64,000 nucleotides of DNA. It comes from CAHJXF01 sp038225855. GTDB taxonomy: Bacteria > Pseudomonadota > Gammaproteobacteria > Burkholderiales > Burkholderiaceae_D. A model generated the notes under the pieces. The model was not told the DNA's origin. It saw only the letters and a list, made by a program, of their open reading frames with translations, and searched no databases. Positions 1 to 9,144 of the stretch are shown here, piece after piece (within the stretch, counting starts at the first letter, position 1; every line of letters starts with the position of its first letter). Location: NCBI GenBank assembly GCA_038225855.1, contig JBBRQU010000002.1:124001-188000 (forward strand), read 5' to 3'. Position numbers and translations under genes: made by a program.

Positions 1-333
1 CCCAAGGAGTACGCGGTCAACCGCTACGACTTCGAGGCGCAGCGGCACTGGAACATCATCGATGTGCGACTGGCCGGACGCCGCTGGATGGTGGGCGACG
101 AGTACTCGATCGTCGACATGGCGGTGTGGGGCTGGGCGCGCGCAGTGCCCTTCATCCTCGGCGCCGAAGCATGGGACAAGCTGCCGAACGTTAAGCGACT
201 GCTCGACGAGATCAATGCCCGTCCGGCCGCGCAGCGCGTCGAGGCGTTGAAGGCGCAACACGCCTACAAGACCGAGATGGACGAAGACGCGCGCCGCCAG
301 ATGTTCCCGCAGAACGCGCGTCTGGCCGCGTGA
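1..333 (+). CDS. Glutathione S-transferase family protein, C-terminal part (partial)
   Basis: The frame is open from base 1 and stops at 333, so about 110 C-terminal residues are visible and the start lies outside the window. The sequence GDEYSIVDMAVWGWAR is the helical C-terminal half of a GST, including the conserved S-x-x-D helix-capping box (SIVD). The charged tail ending MFPQNARLAA is typical of bacterial GSTs related to the YfcG/YghU disulfide-reductase type. The thioredoxin-like half, which would define the subfamily, is missing. It converges on the SDR gene with about 80 bp between, containing only a short GAGGC/GCCTC hairpin. Confidence 0.75.
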   Translation, partial: PKEYAVNRYDFEAQRHWNIIDVRLAGRRWMVGDEYSIVDMAVWGWARAVPFILGAEAWDKLPNVKRLLDEINARPAAQRVEALKAQHAYKTEMDEDARRQMFPQNARLAA

Positions 334-414
334 GGAATCGGTGATCGGTGCTTGCAGGCGCAGCCGGCAAGCCAGTCGACCTCGCGGCGCGTTCGGCGCG
401 GTTGAGGCCGAGCC

Positions 415-1104
415 TCAGAAAGTCTCACTCATCGGTCTGAGATCGAGCTCGTGCGACCAGGCGGTACGGTCTTGCCGATAGAGGTCATGGTAGACGTCAG
501 CGATTGCCGACGGAGCGAGCGCAGATTGCGAGTTGCTGTCCCCTTCGCCCGCGATCATGCCGTCGAGAATGACATGTGCGACATGCACGCCCTTCGGTCC
601 GAGTTCCCGCGCCATGCTTTGAGCGAGGGCGCGCAATCCGAACTTCGGCACGGCAAAGGCTGCAAAGCCGGACCCACCACGAATCGACGCGGTCGCGCCG
701 GTGAAGATCATGGTCCCCTTGCCGCGCGGCGCCATGGTGCGCGCCGCAGTCTGTCCCACCAGGAAGCCGGCCAGGCATCCGATCCGCCAGGCTTGCGAGA
801 ACATTTCCTCCGACAGGTCGAGGATGCTGCCCCGATCCCACGTCCCGACATTGAACACGACGAGATCCGGAATCCCGAGTTCGCTTTCGATTTTGGCGAA
901 GGTCGCCGTCACTTGGGCACTCTGGGTGGCATCGCAGATATATCCCAGAATATGCTTGCGATCCACGTCGGGGCCCGATGCAACATGACCGCCGCTACGC
1001 GAGATCGCTGCGACCGTCATACCGCCGCGCGCGAAGCGCTGAACCAAGGCACTGCCAAGTCCCGGCCCGGCGCCGACGACCACTGCGATTTGTCGTTCGG
1101 TCAT
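415..1104 (-). CDS. SDR-family protein lacking the catalytic tyrosine
   Basis: The 229-residue protein has a Rossmann fold with the nucleotide-binding motif GAGPGLG near the N terminus and the helix ARELGPKGVHVAHV typical of short-chain dehydrogenases. At the catalytic YxxxK position the sequence reads FAVPK, so the tyrosine is a phenylalanine while the lysine is kept. This SDR subgroup recurs in proteobacteria and is usually annotated only as an oxidoreductase. The ATG at 1104 is preferred over the GTG at 1113 because AGGTGG sits just upstream. It is the last gene of the minus-strand operon starting at 7244. Substrate unknown. Confidence 0.8.
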   Translation of the reverse strand: MTERQIAVVVGAGPGLGSALVQRFARGGMTVAAISRSGGHVASGPDVDRKHILGYICDATQSAQVTATFAKIESELGIPDLVVFNVGTWDRGSILDLSEEMFSQAWRIGCLAGFLVGQTAARTMAPRGKGTMIFTGATASIRGGSGFAAFAVPKFGLRALAQSMARELGPKGVHVAHVILDGMIAGEGDSNSQSALAPSAIADVYHDLYRQDRTAWSHELDLRPMSETF

Positions 1105-1163
1105 TCTTTCCACCTTTCAACGTTGTGGTTCGAGCGCGTGCTATCGAATGCCGTCGCGCCGCA

Positions 1164-2990
1164 TCAAGCCGCCTTGCGCTTCTCGATCCAGTCGTCGATC
1201 ACGCGCTCGAGCAGCACCAGCGGCAGCGAGCCGTGGGTCAGCACCTCGTTGTGGAATTGCGCGAGGTCGAACTTCGCACCGAGCGCGAGCCTGGCTTTCT
1301 CGCGCAGCGCGAGGATCTTCAGCGCGCCGACCTTGTACGCCAGCGCCTGACCGGGATTGACGAAGTAGCGTTCGATCTCGGCAGCGACGAATGCTTCATC
1401 CTTGCCGGTCTTCTCCATCATGTAGGCGATCGCCTGTTCGCGCGTCCAGTGCTTGTAGTGGATGCCGCTGTCGACCACCAGGCGCACCGACCGCATCATG
1501 TCCCAGAGCAGGCGGCCCACGCCATCGAGCGGCTCGTGCTCGAGGCCGAGTTCGAATGCGAGACGTTCGGCATAGAGCGCCCAGCCTTCGACATACGCGG
1601 TCAGCGGGATGACCTTGCGAAACAGCGGCAGGTCCTGGCGTTCCTGCGCGACCGTGATCTGGAAATGATGACCGGGGATACCTTCGTGAAAGGCTTCGTT
1701 GCGCATCTCGAACTTCGGAGAATCTCCCACGTCGCGCAGGTTCACGTAGAAGATGCCCGGCCGCGAGCCGTCGAGCGATCCCGCTGCGTAGAACGCCGTC
1801 GCCGCGCCGGCCTGCAAGGCCGCGGGCACTGCCTTGACCTCGACGCCCAACCTGGGTCGCACATCGAACGCCTTGCCCAGACCTCGGTTCACTTCGTCGA
1901 GGATGATTTGATAGCGCGCGAGCAATGCCTGCCTTCCTTCGGCCGTGTCGGGATACACCTGCGCCGGATCGTGAGAAATTTTCTGCAGGCGCGCGCCGGT
2001 GCTGCCCTCGCGCATCCCCAGTGACTTGAGGAGCTCGTCGAGTTCGGCGCCGACTCTCGCGACTTCGGCAAGGCCGAGTTCGTGCACTTGCTGCGGCGTG
2101 ACATCGGTCGTCGTTTGCTGTCGCACGCACCACGCGTAGAAGGCGTCGCCATCTGGCAGATGCCAGGCGCCCTCGTTGCTTTGCGCCTTCGGCCGCAACG
2201 CGACGAAGTAGTCGATCAACTTGCGGTAGGACGGGTAGACGCTCGCGCGGATCGCGTTGTCGGTTTGCGCCAGCAGGCGTTCGCGTGTGGCGGCATCGAT
2301 CACGTCGGCTGGAAGCTTGTCGAGTTTTTCCTTGAGGCTGGTGAAGAGCAGGTTCTCTTTCGACGGCGTGGCGACGAAGCCCTGCATCTGCGCGATCACC
2401 TTGTCGACCACGAAGCGGGGCGGCATGAGGTTCCTGCTTTCCCGCAGATCGAGGCTCTCGAGCACCTGATCGAATTTCTTCGGAAACGCGTTCAGCCGCG
2501 CCACATAGTTGTCGCCCTCGGCTGTACTCTTGACCTGATGCACCTGCGCCATGAAGATCGGTAGCGTGCTCTGCACGCCAAACAGCTGGTTGACGGGAAA
2601 ATTGTGCAGCCAGTAGGGATCGCCTTCGACCTGCGTGCGCAGAAAATAATCGAGCGTGTCGTAAGACAGCCGGCCTTCGCGATCGATGGCGTTGCGGTCG
2701 TAACGATGCAAGGTCTCGAGATTCTCGCGCAAGGCTTCGGCTTCCTTGCGGTCGTGCGCAGGCGACGCATCGTCCAGCTTGTCGCTGTAGAAGTCGAGCC
2801 ACGAGGGCAGCACGCGCAACTGCGACAGCAGTTCCGGACGATCGAGCGCGACCTTCGCGAACGAACGCGTGTAGAACGCATCGATCGTGATCGGCTTGAA
2901 GAACCAGACGTTGATGAACAGCGCAACGGCCAGCACGAGGACGAGCAACAGCGCGGCGGCGAGGCCTTTGAAGATTCGGGACCGAACCAT
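1164..2990 (-). CDS. DUF885 family protein, putative membrane-anchored metallohydrolase
   Basis: This 608-residue protein begins with an uncleaved signal or membrane anchor (hydrophobic residues about 8-30) and then has the DUF885 fold. The family hallmark HEGIPGHH lies at residues 435-442 and looks like a zinc-binding HExxxGHH site, so a periplasmic peptidase or hydrolase role is likely. The ATG at 2990 is chosen over the GTG at 2996 because GGAG lies five bases upstream. It sits 15 bp downstream of the FAD oxidase gene in the same operon as two M16 proteases, which fits peptide or protein turnover. The substrate is not known. Confidence 0.82.
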   Translation of the reverse strand: MVRSRIFKGLAAALLLVLVLAVALFINVWFFKPITIDAFYTRSFAKVALDRPELLSQLRVLPSWLDFYSDKLDDASPAHDRKEAEALRENLETLHRYDRNAIDREGRLSYDTLDYFLRTQVEGDPYWLHNFPVNQLFGVQSTLPIFMAQVHQVKSTAEGDNYVARLNAFPKKFDQVLESLDLRESRNLMPPRFVVDKVIAQMQGFVATPSKENLLFTSLKEKLDKLPADVIDAATRERLLAQTDNAIRASVYPSYRKLIDYFVALRPKAQSNEGAWHLPDGDAFYAWCVRQQTTTDVTPQQVHELGLAEVARVGAELDELLKSLGMREGSTGARLQKISHDPAQVYPDTAEGRQALLARYQIILDEVNRGLGKAFDVRPRLGVEVKAVPAALQAGAATAFYAAGSLDGSRPGIFYVNLRDVGDSPKFEMRNEAFHEGIPGHHFQITVAQERQDLPLFRKVIPLTAYVEGWALYAERLAFELGLEHEPLDGVGRLLWDMMRSVRLVVDSGIHYKHWTREQAIAYMMEKTGKDEAFVAAEIERYFVNPGQALAYKVGALKILALREKARLALGAKFDLAQFHNEVLTHGSLPLVLLERVIDDWIEKRKAA

Positions 2991-3005
2991 TGTCACTCCA
3001 ATACG

Positions 3006-4421
3006 TCAATCGAGCGCGACGATCTTCCCGGGATTCAGGATGTTCTTCGGATCGAACGCGCGCTTTAACGAACGCATCAGGTCGAGCGCGTCCTCGCCGT
3101 GCTCTTCGACGAGAAAGCGCATCTTGTGCAGGCCCACGCCGTGCTCGCCGGTGCAGGTGCCGTCGAGCTGGATGGCGCGCGATACCAGTCGATCGTTGAT
3201 GCGCTCGGCTTCCTCGTACTCTTCGGGCCTGGCGGGATCGACCAGCAGCATCACGTGATAGTTGCCGTCGCCGACGTGGCCGAGGATCAATGACGGCAGG
3301 CTCGATGCGTCGCAGTCGGCCACGGTCGCGGCGATCGAATCCGCGAGGCGAGAAATCGGTACGCACACGTCGGTGGTGATCGCGCGCGTGCCCGGCTTGA
3401 CTTGCAGGCCCGCGAAGTACGCGTTGTGACGCGCGCTCCAGAGCTTCGATCGATCTTCCGGATGCGTGGCCCACGCGAAGTCCATGCCGCCGTGTTCGCG
3501 TGCGATCTCCTGCACGACTTCTGCCTGCTCTTTCACGCCCGCATCGGAGCCGTGGAATTCGAACAGCAGCAGCGGCGTTTCGTTCAGCGTCAGCTTGCTG
3601 TGCACGTTGACGGCTTTGACGAACGCCGCATCGAGCAGCTCGACGCGCGCGATCGGCACGCCCATCTGGATGGTCTGGATCACGCAGCGCACGGCCGCAT
3701 CGACGCTGACGAAATTGCAGACCGCGGCCGAGATCGCTTCGGGTTGCGGATAGAGCTTGACCGTGACCTCGGTGATGATGCCGAGCGTGCCTTCGCTGCC
3801 GACGAAAATGCGCGTCAAGTCGTAGCCCGCCGACGACTTGCGCGCGCGCCGCGCGGTGCGAACGATCTTGCCTTCAGCCGTGACGACCGTGAGCGCAACC
3901 ACGTTCTCGCGCATCGTTCCGTAGCGCACCGCGTTGGTCCCCGAAGCGCGCGTTGCGGCCATGCCGCCGAGCGATGCATCCGCGCCCGGATCGATCGGAA
4001 AGAAGAGACCCGTGTCCTTGATCTCGGTGTTGAGTTGCTTCCACGTGACGCCAGCCTGGACCGTCGCGGTCAGGTCCTCGGCATTGACGGCGACCACCTG
4101 GTTCATCTGCGAAACGTCGAGCGAAATGCCGCCGTGAATCGCGAGCAGATGGCCTTCGAGCGAAGAGCCCGAGCCGTAGGCAATCACCGGCACTTCGTGA
4201 GCCGAACACAGCTTGACGACTGTCGCCACTTCTTCGGTGCTGTGCGCGAACACCACCGCGTCGGGCAGCATCGGATCGAACGCCGACTCGTCGCGTCCGT
4301 GATGCGAGCGCACCGCCTCGGTCATCGAGAAGCGCTCGCCGAAGCGCGCGGACAATGCATCGATGAACGCCGATGGCAGCGGCTTCTTCAACGCATAGGG
4401 GTGCGGCATCGGGTGATTCAT
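3006..4421 (-). CDS. FAD-linked oxidase (GlcD / D-lactate dehydrogenase type)
   Basis: The 471-residue protein has an N-terminal PCMH-type FAD-binding domain (VIAYGSGSSLEGH and ISLDVSQMNQV) and the FAD-oxidase C-terminal domain with GHVGDGNYH and TGEHGVG. This architecture belongs to D-lactate dehydrogenase (cytochrome), glycolate oxidase GlcD and D-2-hydroxyglutarate dehydrogenase, which oxidise a 2-hydroxy acid and pass electrons to a carrier. No glcE or glcF partner is nearby, so a single-subunit D-lactate-type enzyme is the likeliest reading. AAGGAGA precedes the ATG. The gene lies 13 bp from the upstream M16 gene, inside the operon. Confidence 0.85.
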   Translation of the reverse strand: MNHPMPHPYALKKPLPSAFIDALSARFGERFSMTEAVRSHHGRDESAFDPMLPDAVVFAHSTEEVATVVKLCSAHEVPVIAYGSGSSLEGHLLAIHGGISLDVSQMNQVVAVNAEDLTATVQAGVTWKQLNTEIKDTGLFFPIDPGADASLGGMAATRASGTNAVRYGTMRENVVALTVVTAEGKIVRTARRARKSSAGYDLTRIFVGSEGTLGIITEVTVKLYPQPEAISAAVCNFVSVDAAVRCVIQTIQMGVPIARVELLDAAFVKAVNVHSKLTLNETPLLLFEFHGSDAGVKEQAEVVQEIAREHGGMDFAWATHPEDRSKLWSARHNAYFAGLQVKPGTRAITTDVCVPISRLADSIAATVADCDASSLPSLILGHVGDGNYHVMLLVDPARPEEYEEAERINDRLVSRAIQLDGTCTGEHGVGLHKMRFLVEEHGEDALDLMRSLKRAFDPKNILNPGKIVALD

Positions 4422-4434
4422 GAGCGTCTCCTTG

Positions 4435-5883
4435 TCACCGGTCCAGATTCAACTGCGCCTGCTTGACGGACACCAGAGCCGGCACCGCGGCCTTGAGGGT
4501 CGATTCGAACTGACCCGCATTGCCGGCGACGGCGATGCGACGATTCGAGGCCGCGAAATGTGAGCGTGCGTATTGCAGTACCTGCGCGTCGCTGACAGCC
4601 GAGAGTTGGCCGAGGCGCCGCGGAAGCTCGGCCGGTGAGAGTCCCAACGCCACCATCGCCGCGACCTGTTGCGCCAGGCCTTCGGTCGTCTCGACGCTGC
4701 GGCTGAACGTCCCGATCAATGTCGCTTTGCGTGCGGCCAACTCGTCGGCCGTGACCGCGGTGTCGGCAATGCGATCGAACTCCGCCTGCACCAGGGCCAC
4801 GACTTCGGTGGCCGACTCGTTCTTGGTCTGGACCGTGGCGCGGATCAGCCCTCCCTCGCGGCGCTCGTCGACACGACTGCCGGCCCCGTAGCTGAGCCCG
4901 CGCTTGATGCGGATCTCCTGATTGAGGCGCGACGAATACCCGCCTCCGACAATTGCGTTGGTGACTTCGCTTACCGCTTGATCGGTTCCATTGCCCGCTG
5001 GCAAAGGCAGCGCCAGAACCACCGCGGCCTGGCCGCTCGAGCCCATGTCGATCACGGTCAGTGGCGTGTCGCTGGCCGTACCCGCTTCACTCGGCGTTGT
5101 CAACAAGGGTTCGCCGGCCACGTGCCAACGGCCGAAATGCCGCTCTGCCATCGACACCGCGAGGCTCAGATCGACGTCGCCGGCGAGCACCAGCACGGCG
5201 TTGTCGGGCCGGTAGTGGGAGCGATAAAGCGCCAGTACATCGGCGCGCGTCAAGCGCGCCAGCGATGCGGGCGTCCCGCCCGGAGGATTGCCGTAAGCGC
5301 CACTGCCAAACAGCATGCGCGCAGCGACCAGCGATGCCAGAGTTCCGGGCTTCGAGTACGCGACCTTCAGTTCGTCGATCGCCTGCGAACGCAGGCGATC
5401 GAGCTCCTGCTGCTTGAACACGGGTTCGGTCATGATCTCGCCGATCAACGCGAGCGCCGCGTCGAGCTTCGGGGTCGTGACGGTCATGGCCACGGTCGAA
5501 CGCTCCCAGCCCGCCGTGCTGTCGAGCGTGCCGCCGAGTGCCTCGGCGGCGCTTGCGATTTGCGTCGCGCTGCGGCGGCGGGTTCCCTTGGTCAACAAGC
5601 CCGCAGTCATGGTTGCGAGGCCGCCGCGATTCGCCGGATCGACTTCATTGCCCGACAGCACCAGCAGTTGCGCAGTCACGAGCGGCAGCCCGCGCCGCTC
5701 GGCGACGATGACGCGAAGTCCGTTGGGCAGGGTCTGTTCGCGCGGCGTTGCGATCTGCAGGGGACGAAATGCCGAAGGAGGCGGCGGCGTTTCACGGACC
5801 TCCGCACAGGCAGCGTCCGCAACCAGGAGCATCGATGAGAAAACAATCCCACGCGACATCGCAATCATCGAGGGCCCGTTCAT
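4435..5883 (-). CDS. M16 peptidase family protein, non-catalytic partner
   Basis: The 482-residue protein has a signal peptide (hydrophobic up to ADAACAEV) and two M16 half-domains. At the zinc site it reads LATMTAGLL in place of HxxEH, so it should be inactive alone. Paired M16 proteins of this kind form a heterodimer with an active partner, and that partner (HLFEH) is the gene immediately upstream, sharing an ATGA overlap at 5880-5883. The frame stays open far upstream, but that extension is only the antisense shadow of the partner gene. Periplasmic location inferred. Confidence 0.88.
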   Translation of the reverse strand: MNGPSMIAMSRGIVFSSMLLVADAACAEVRETPPPPSAFRPLQIATPREQTLPNGLRVIVAERRGLPLVTAQLLVLSGNEVDPANRGGLATMTAGLLTKGTRRRSATQIASAAEALGGTLDSTAGWERSTVAMTVTTPKLDAALALIGEIMTEPVFKQQELDRLRSQAIDELKVAYSKPGTLASLVAARMLFGSGAYGNPPGGTPASLARLTRADVLALYRSHYRPDNAVLVLAGDVDLSLAVSMAERHFGRWHVAGEPLLTTPSEAGTASDTPLTVIDMGSSGQAAVVLALPLPAGNGTDQAVSEVTNAIVGGGYSSRLNQEIRIKRGLSYGAGSRVDERREGGLIRATVQTKNESATEVVALVQAEFDRIADTAVTADELAARKATLIGTFSRSVETTEGLAQQVAAMVALGLSPAELPRRLGQLSAVSDAQVLQYARSHFAASNRRIAVAGNAGQFESTLKAAVPALVSVKQAQLNLDR

Positions 5884-7244
5884 TTCGAACTTCCTTCCTG
5901 CGTGTATTCGACCGTGACGACATGTTTCTTGCCGACATAGTGGCGCATCACGCGCTGCACATCGGCCGCGGTGACCGACTGCAGCTCGTCGAGATTCCGG
6001 TTTGCGCGCGAAGTGTCGCCCCCGATCACGGCCGCTTCGGCCAATGCGTGACCCAGACCCAGCGGCGTTTGACGGCCGACGATTTCGTGCGTGAGCAGTT
6101 GCGTCTTGACCTTCGCGAGTTCGGCCGTCGTGGCCGGCTGGCGAACGAGCCGCTCGACCTCGGCAAGCAGCGCGGCCTTGACGACCGCCAGCGGCTTGTT
6201 GCCCGCTGCGATCGCGAAGGCTGTCAGCAAGCCGGGGCCGACGCGAAGATCGGCTTCGAAACCGACGTCGCTCGCGACTCGCTGTCGATAGACCAGCGAC
6301 TCGTGCAAGCGTGACGAATCGCCCGCACTGAGCAATGCGGCGGCGACTCGGAGAGCCGCTGCGTCCTTGCTGTCGACCTGAGGGCCGAGCCAACTCAAGG
6401 CCACCGCGGGAAGCGGGACCTTGGGTCCGTGGATGGCGACCGTACGGTCGGATGGCCATGCGGGTTCGTCGGCCGTCACGCGCGGAAGCGCCGTCGTCGG
6501 ACGAGGCAATGGGCCAAAGTACTGGTCGACCCACGCCTGCAGTTGGGCCGCATCGAAGTCGCCCGTTACGACCAGCGTCGCGTCGTCGGGCCGGTAATAG
6601 GTGTTGTGAAAGGAGACGACGTCGGCGAGCGTCGCGGCCTCCAGGTCTTCGATGCTGCCGATGGCCGAGCGCTTGTAGGGATGCACGAGATACGACGAGG
6701 TGGAGATCGCGTTGAAGAAGCGGCCATACGGTGCGGCCAATACCCGTTGGCGATATTCTTCTTCCACGACCGCGCGTTCGGATTTGAACGCGGCGTCGTC
6801 GACGTTCAGGTTGGACATGCGTTCGGCCTCGGCCCAGAGCAAAGTCTCGAGATGGTTCGACGGGACCACCTCGTGATAGGCCGTCACGTCGTCGCTGGTG
6901 AAAGCGTTGTTCGCGCCACCGACGTCTTCCGTCAACCGATCGAATTGTTCGTCGCGCAGATTGCGCGTGCTCTTGAACATCAAGTGCTCGAAGAGGTGTG
7001 CGAAACCGGAACGCCCTTGCGGATCGTCCTTCGCGCCGACGTGGTACCAGACCTGCACGGCAACCGTCGGGCTGGCGTGGTTTTCGGCGGCGATCACCTG
7101 AAGCCCATTCGCAAGCCGGCGCTCGGTGTAGGCGATCGGCGCAACCTGCAATGGTTCGTCCGCGGAAGCCGCGCAAGCCGCGCCGGCCGCCGCTGCAAGT
7201 ACCAGCGACAACAGACCTCCTGCAAATATCCGACCATCAGACAT
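5880..7244 (-). CDS. M16 zinc metallopeptidase, catalytic subunit
   Basis: The 454-residue pitrilysin/insulinase-type protease has the inverted zinc motif HLFEH at residues 83-87 and a downstream acidic cluster EEE at 161-163 supplying the third ligand. A signal peptide (residues 1 to about 28) places it in the periplasm. The ATG at 7244 has a near-perfect AGGAGG four bases upstream, which decides it against the ATG at 7295. It is the first gene of the five-gene operon 7244-415, so the promoter should lie in the 200 bp shared with the divergent glucokinase gene. Confidence 0.92.
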   Translation of the reverse strand: MSDGRIFAGGLLSLVLAAAAGAACAASADEPLQVAPIAYTERRLANGLQVIAAENHASPTVAVQVWYHVGAKDDPQGRSGFAHLFEHLMFKSTRNLRDEQFDRLTEDVGGANNAFTSDDVTAYHEVVPSNHLETLLWAEAERMSNLNVDDAAFKSERAVVEEEYRQRVLAAPYGRFFNAISTSSYLVHPYKRSAIGSIEDLEAATLADVVSFHNTYYRPDDATLVVTGDFDAAQLQAWVDQYFGPLPRPTTALPRVTADEPAWPSDRTVAIHGPKVPLPAVALSWLGPQVDSKDAAALRVAAALLSAGDSSRLHESLVYRQRVASDVGFEADLRVGPGLLTAFAIAAGNKPLAVVKAALLAEVERLVRQPATTAELAKVKTQLLTHEIVGRQTPLGLGHALAEAAVIGGDTSRANRNLDELQSVTAADVQRVMRHYVGKKHVVTVEYTQEGSSK

Positions 7245-7446
7245 CAGACCTCCTTTGGCTGTAGCGAATTGGAATCCGGATTGCATCGAGCGCATGCCCG
7301 CATCTCATGCAAGCAGGCGATGAACGCCGCAAGCGATGGTCCGCGAAATGACGAATGCGTGCAACTTACAATGCCACCCGCACTCAATGATCGAAGGCCT
7401 CGATCCGCCCGCCATGTCGAATAACGTGTGTACCGAACCGCTTTCC

Positions 7447-8430
7447 ATGCCTCGCATCGTTGCCGACATCGGCGGCACCAATGGCCGCTTCGCGATCGTG
7501 CGCGATGGCCGCGTCACCGAGCGACGGGCATATCGCAACGCCGAGTTTCCCGATCTCGCATCGCTGATCGAGCGCTATCTCGACGATGCGGGCAGCGCCG
7601 ACGACGACGTCGAAGCGGCGTGCTTCGCAGTCGCGGCGCCCGTGTCCGAAAACGGCGAGGCCCGGTTCACCAACGCGCCGTGGAAGGTCAGTGCGCGCGC
7701 GTTGCAGGAAGCGATGAAGCTGGCGCGGGTGGCGATCATCAACGACTTCGCGGCGCAGGCTTATGGCCTCGAAGCGCTCGGCCCTGCGGATGCGCAGGCG
7801 ATCGTCGCATCGACGACGCGTGCGGGCGCGAGCGCGGGCAAAGGCGCTCGCGTCGTGCTCGGTCCGGGCACGGGTCTGGGCTGCGCGGCGCTCGTGCCGG
7901 ACATCGAAGCAAGCGGCCTGGCGGTTGCGGTAACGAGCGAAGGCGGCCACATGGGCTTCGCCGCCGAAACCGATGACGACCGGAAGATTCTCGATGCGGC
8001 GCGAGCGAAGTTCGGTCATGCGTCGTGGGAGCGCGTGTGCTCGGGTTCGGGCCTCGCGCTGATCCACATGGCGCTGTGGCCCGACGAAAATATCGCGGGC
8101 GTGAGGGACGGCGACCCGAGCGAAGTCGTGCGCCTCGCGCAAGCCGATCGGGGCAGCCATGCGGCGCAATCGGTGCGGCAGTTCTGCGGGACGCTCGGCG
8201 CGTTCGCGGGCGACCTCGCGCTGGTGTTCAACGCGTCGGGCGGCGTTTACCTGACCGGTGGTGTGCTCGGTCATCTGGCCGATGCATTTGATGCCGACGC
8301 GTTCATGCGGCGCTTTGTCGACAAGGGACGTTATCGAGAGTGGTTGTCTTCACTCGCGGTATCGCGGATCACGGTCGACGACTGCGCGTTGCGGGGTTGC
8401 GCGCGCTATCTGGAGCGGACCAAACAATAG
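7447..8430 (+). CDS. glk: Glucokinase
   Basis: This 327-residue protein matches the Glk family in length. It opens with the phosphate-binding DIGGTNGRFAIV, followed by GPGTGLGCAAL and the sugar-binding TSEGGHMGFA, and ends with the adenosine motif VYLTGGVLG. It phosphorylates cytosolic glucose with ATP to glucose-6-phosphate. The start is set at ATG 7447, seven residues before DIGG as in homologues. An ATG at 7414 is possible, and neither has a good Shine-Dalgarno sequence. It is divergent from the M16 operon. Confidence 0.93.
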   Translation: MPRIVADIGGTNGRFAIVRDGRVTERRAYRNAEFPDLASLIERYLDDAGSADDDVEAACFAVAAPVSENGEARFTNAPWKVSARALQEAMKLARVAIINDFAAQAYGLEALGPADAQAIVASTTRAGASAGKGARVVLGPGTGLGCAALVPDIEASGLAVAVTSEGGHMGFAAETDDDRKILDAARAKFGHASWERVCSGSGLALIHMALWPDENIAGVRDGDPSEVVRLAQADRGSHAAQSVRQFCGTLGAFAGDLALVFNASGGVYLTGGVLGHLADAFDADAFMRRFVDKGRYREWLSSLAVSRITVDDCALRGCARYLERTKQ

Positions 8431-8526
8431 AGCGAGGCCACCGACGATAAGAGCCGACGACCAGCGCCTTATTGCACCAATCGCGCATTTCATCGCACGG
8501 CGATCGAACGTTTCGCCTCGCTTCCC

Positions 8527-8532
8527 TATAAT
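8527..8532 (+). promoter_or_regulatory. Candidate -10 element for the adenosyltransferase gene
   Basis: A perfect TATAAT lies 33 bp before the ATG at 8565, in the 134-bp gap after glk. The -35 region at the right distance (TCGAAC, 8504-8509) is weak. The position suggests that the gene and those behind it are transcribed separately from glk. Confidence 0.4.
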
Positions 8533-8564
8533 CGCAAGCTTCGTTTTTCACATCGATAGCACCC

Positions 8565-9119
8565 ATGGGCAAACGCCTCACGCAGATTGCGACCCGCACC
8601 GGCGACGACGGGAGCACGGGTCTGGGCGATGGCACGCGCACCGACAAGGACGCGTTGCGCGTACATGCGATGGGCGATGTCGATGAACTCAACAGCGTGC
8701 TCGGCGTGCTCGCGTGCGAAGACCTGCCCGACGACGTGCGCGCCGCGCTCTCGGACATCCAGCACGACCTGTTCGATCTGGGCGGCGAGCTGTCGATTCC
8801 CGGTTACACGATGGTGAGTGCGGCGCAGGTCGCCGCACTCGATCAATGGCTCGCGAAGTACAACGCGACCTTGCCGCGTCTCGCAGAATTCATCCTGCCG
8901 GGCGGCTCGCGCGCCGCGAGCGTCGCGCATGTCGCGCGCACTGTGGCGCGACGCGCCGAACGCGCGATCGTCGCACTCGGTCGCTCGGAAACGATCCGTC
9001 CCGAAGCGCGGCAATACCTCAATCGCCTGTCCGATCTGCTGTTCGTTCTCGCGCGCGTGCTCAATCGCCACGCGGGCGGCAGCGACGTGCAATGGCAGAA
9101 GAACAAGAACTCCGCATGA
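8565..9119 (+). CDS. Cob(I)alamin adenosyltransferase, PduO type
   Basis: The 184-residue protein has the PduO-type ATP-binding signature TRTGDDGSTGLGDGTR at its N terminus, the conserved DELNSVLGVL helix, and the RLSDLLFVLAR helix near the C terminus. It transfers the 5'-deoxyadenosyl group of ATP to the cobalt of cob(I)alamin, making coenzyme B12 in the cytosol. No other cobalamin gene is nearby, so the role is probably assimilation of salvaged corrinoid for a B12-dependent mutase encoded elsewhere. Confidence 0.93.
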   Translation: MGKRLTQIATRTGDDGSTGLGDGTRTDKDALRVHAMGDVDELNSVLGVLACEDLPDDVRAALSDIQHDLFDLGGELSIPGYTMVSAAQVAALDQWLAKYNATLPRLAEFILPGGSRAASVAHVARTVARRAERAIVALGRSETIRPEARQYLNRLSDLLFVLARVLNRHAGGSDVQWQKNKNSA

Positions 9120-9144
9120 CTTTCACACCCCGACCATCCTGACA

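Noticed and set aside
1396..3474. 692-codon open frame on the minus strand
   Set aside because: It is a shadow of the DUF885 and FAD-oxidase genes in another frame: Arg/Ala-rich with no recognisable motif. High GC produces many such frames here.
5884..7176. Long minus-strand extension in frame with the non-catalytic M16 gene (431 codons)
   Set aside because: It overlaps the catalytic M16 gene on the same strand, is Arg-rich without family motifs, and the real start at 5883 is coupled by ATGA and begins a signal peptide.
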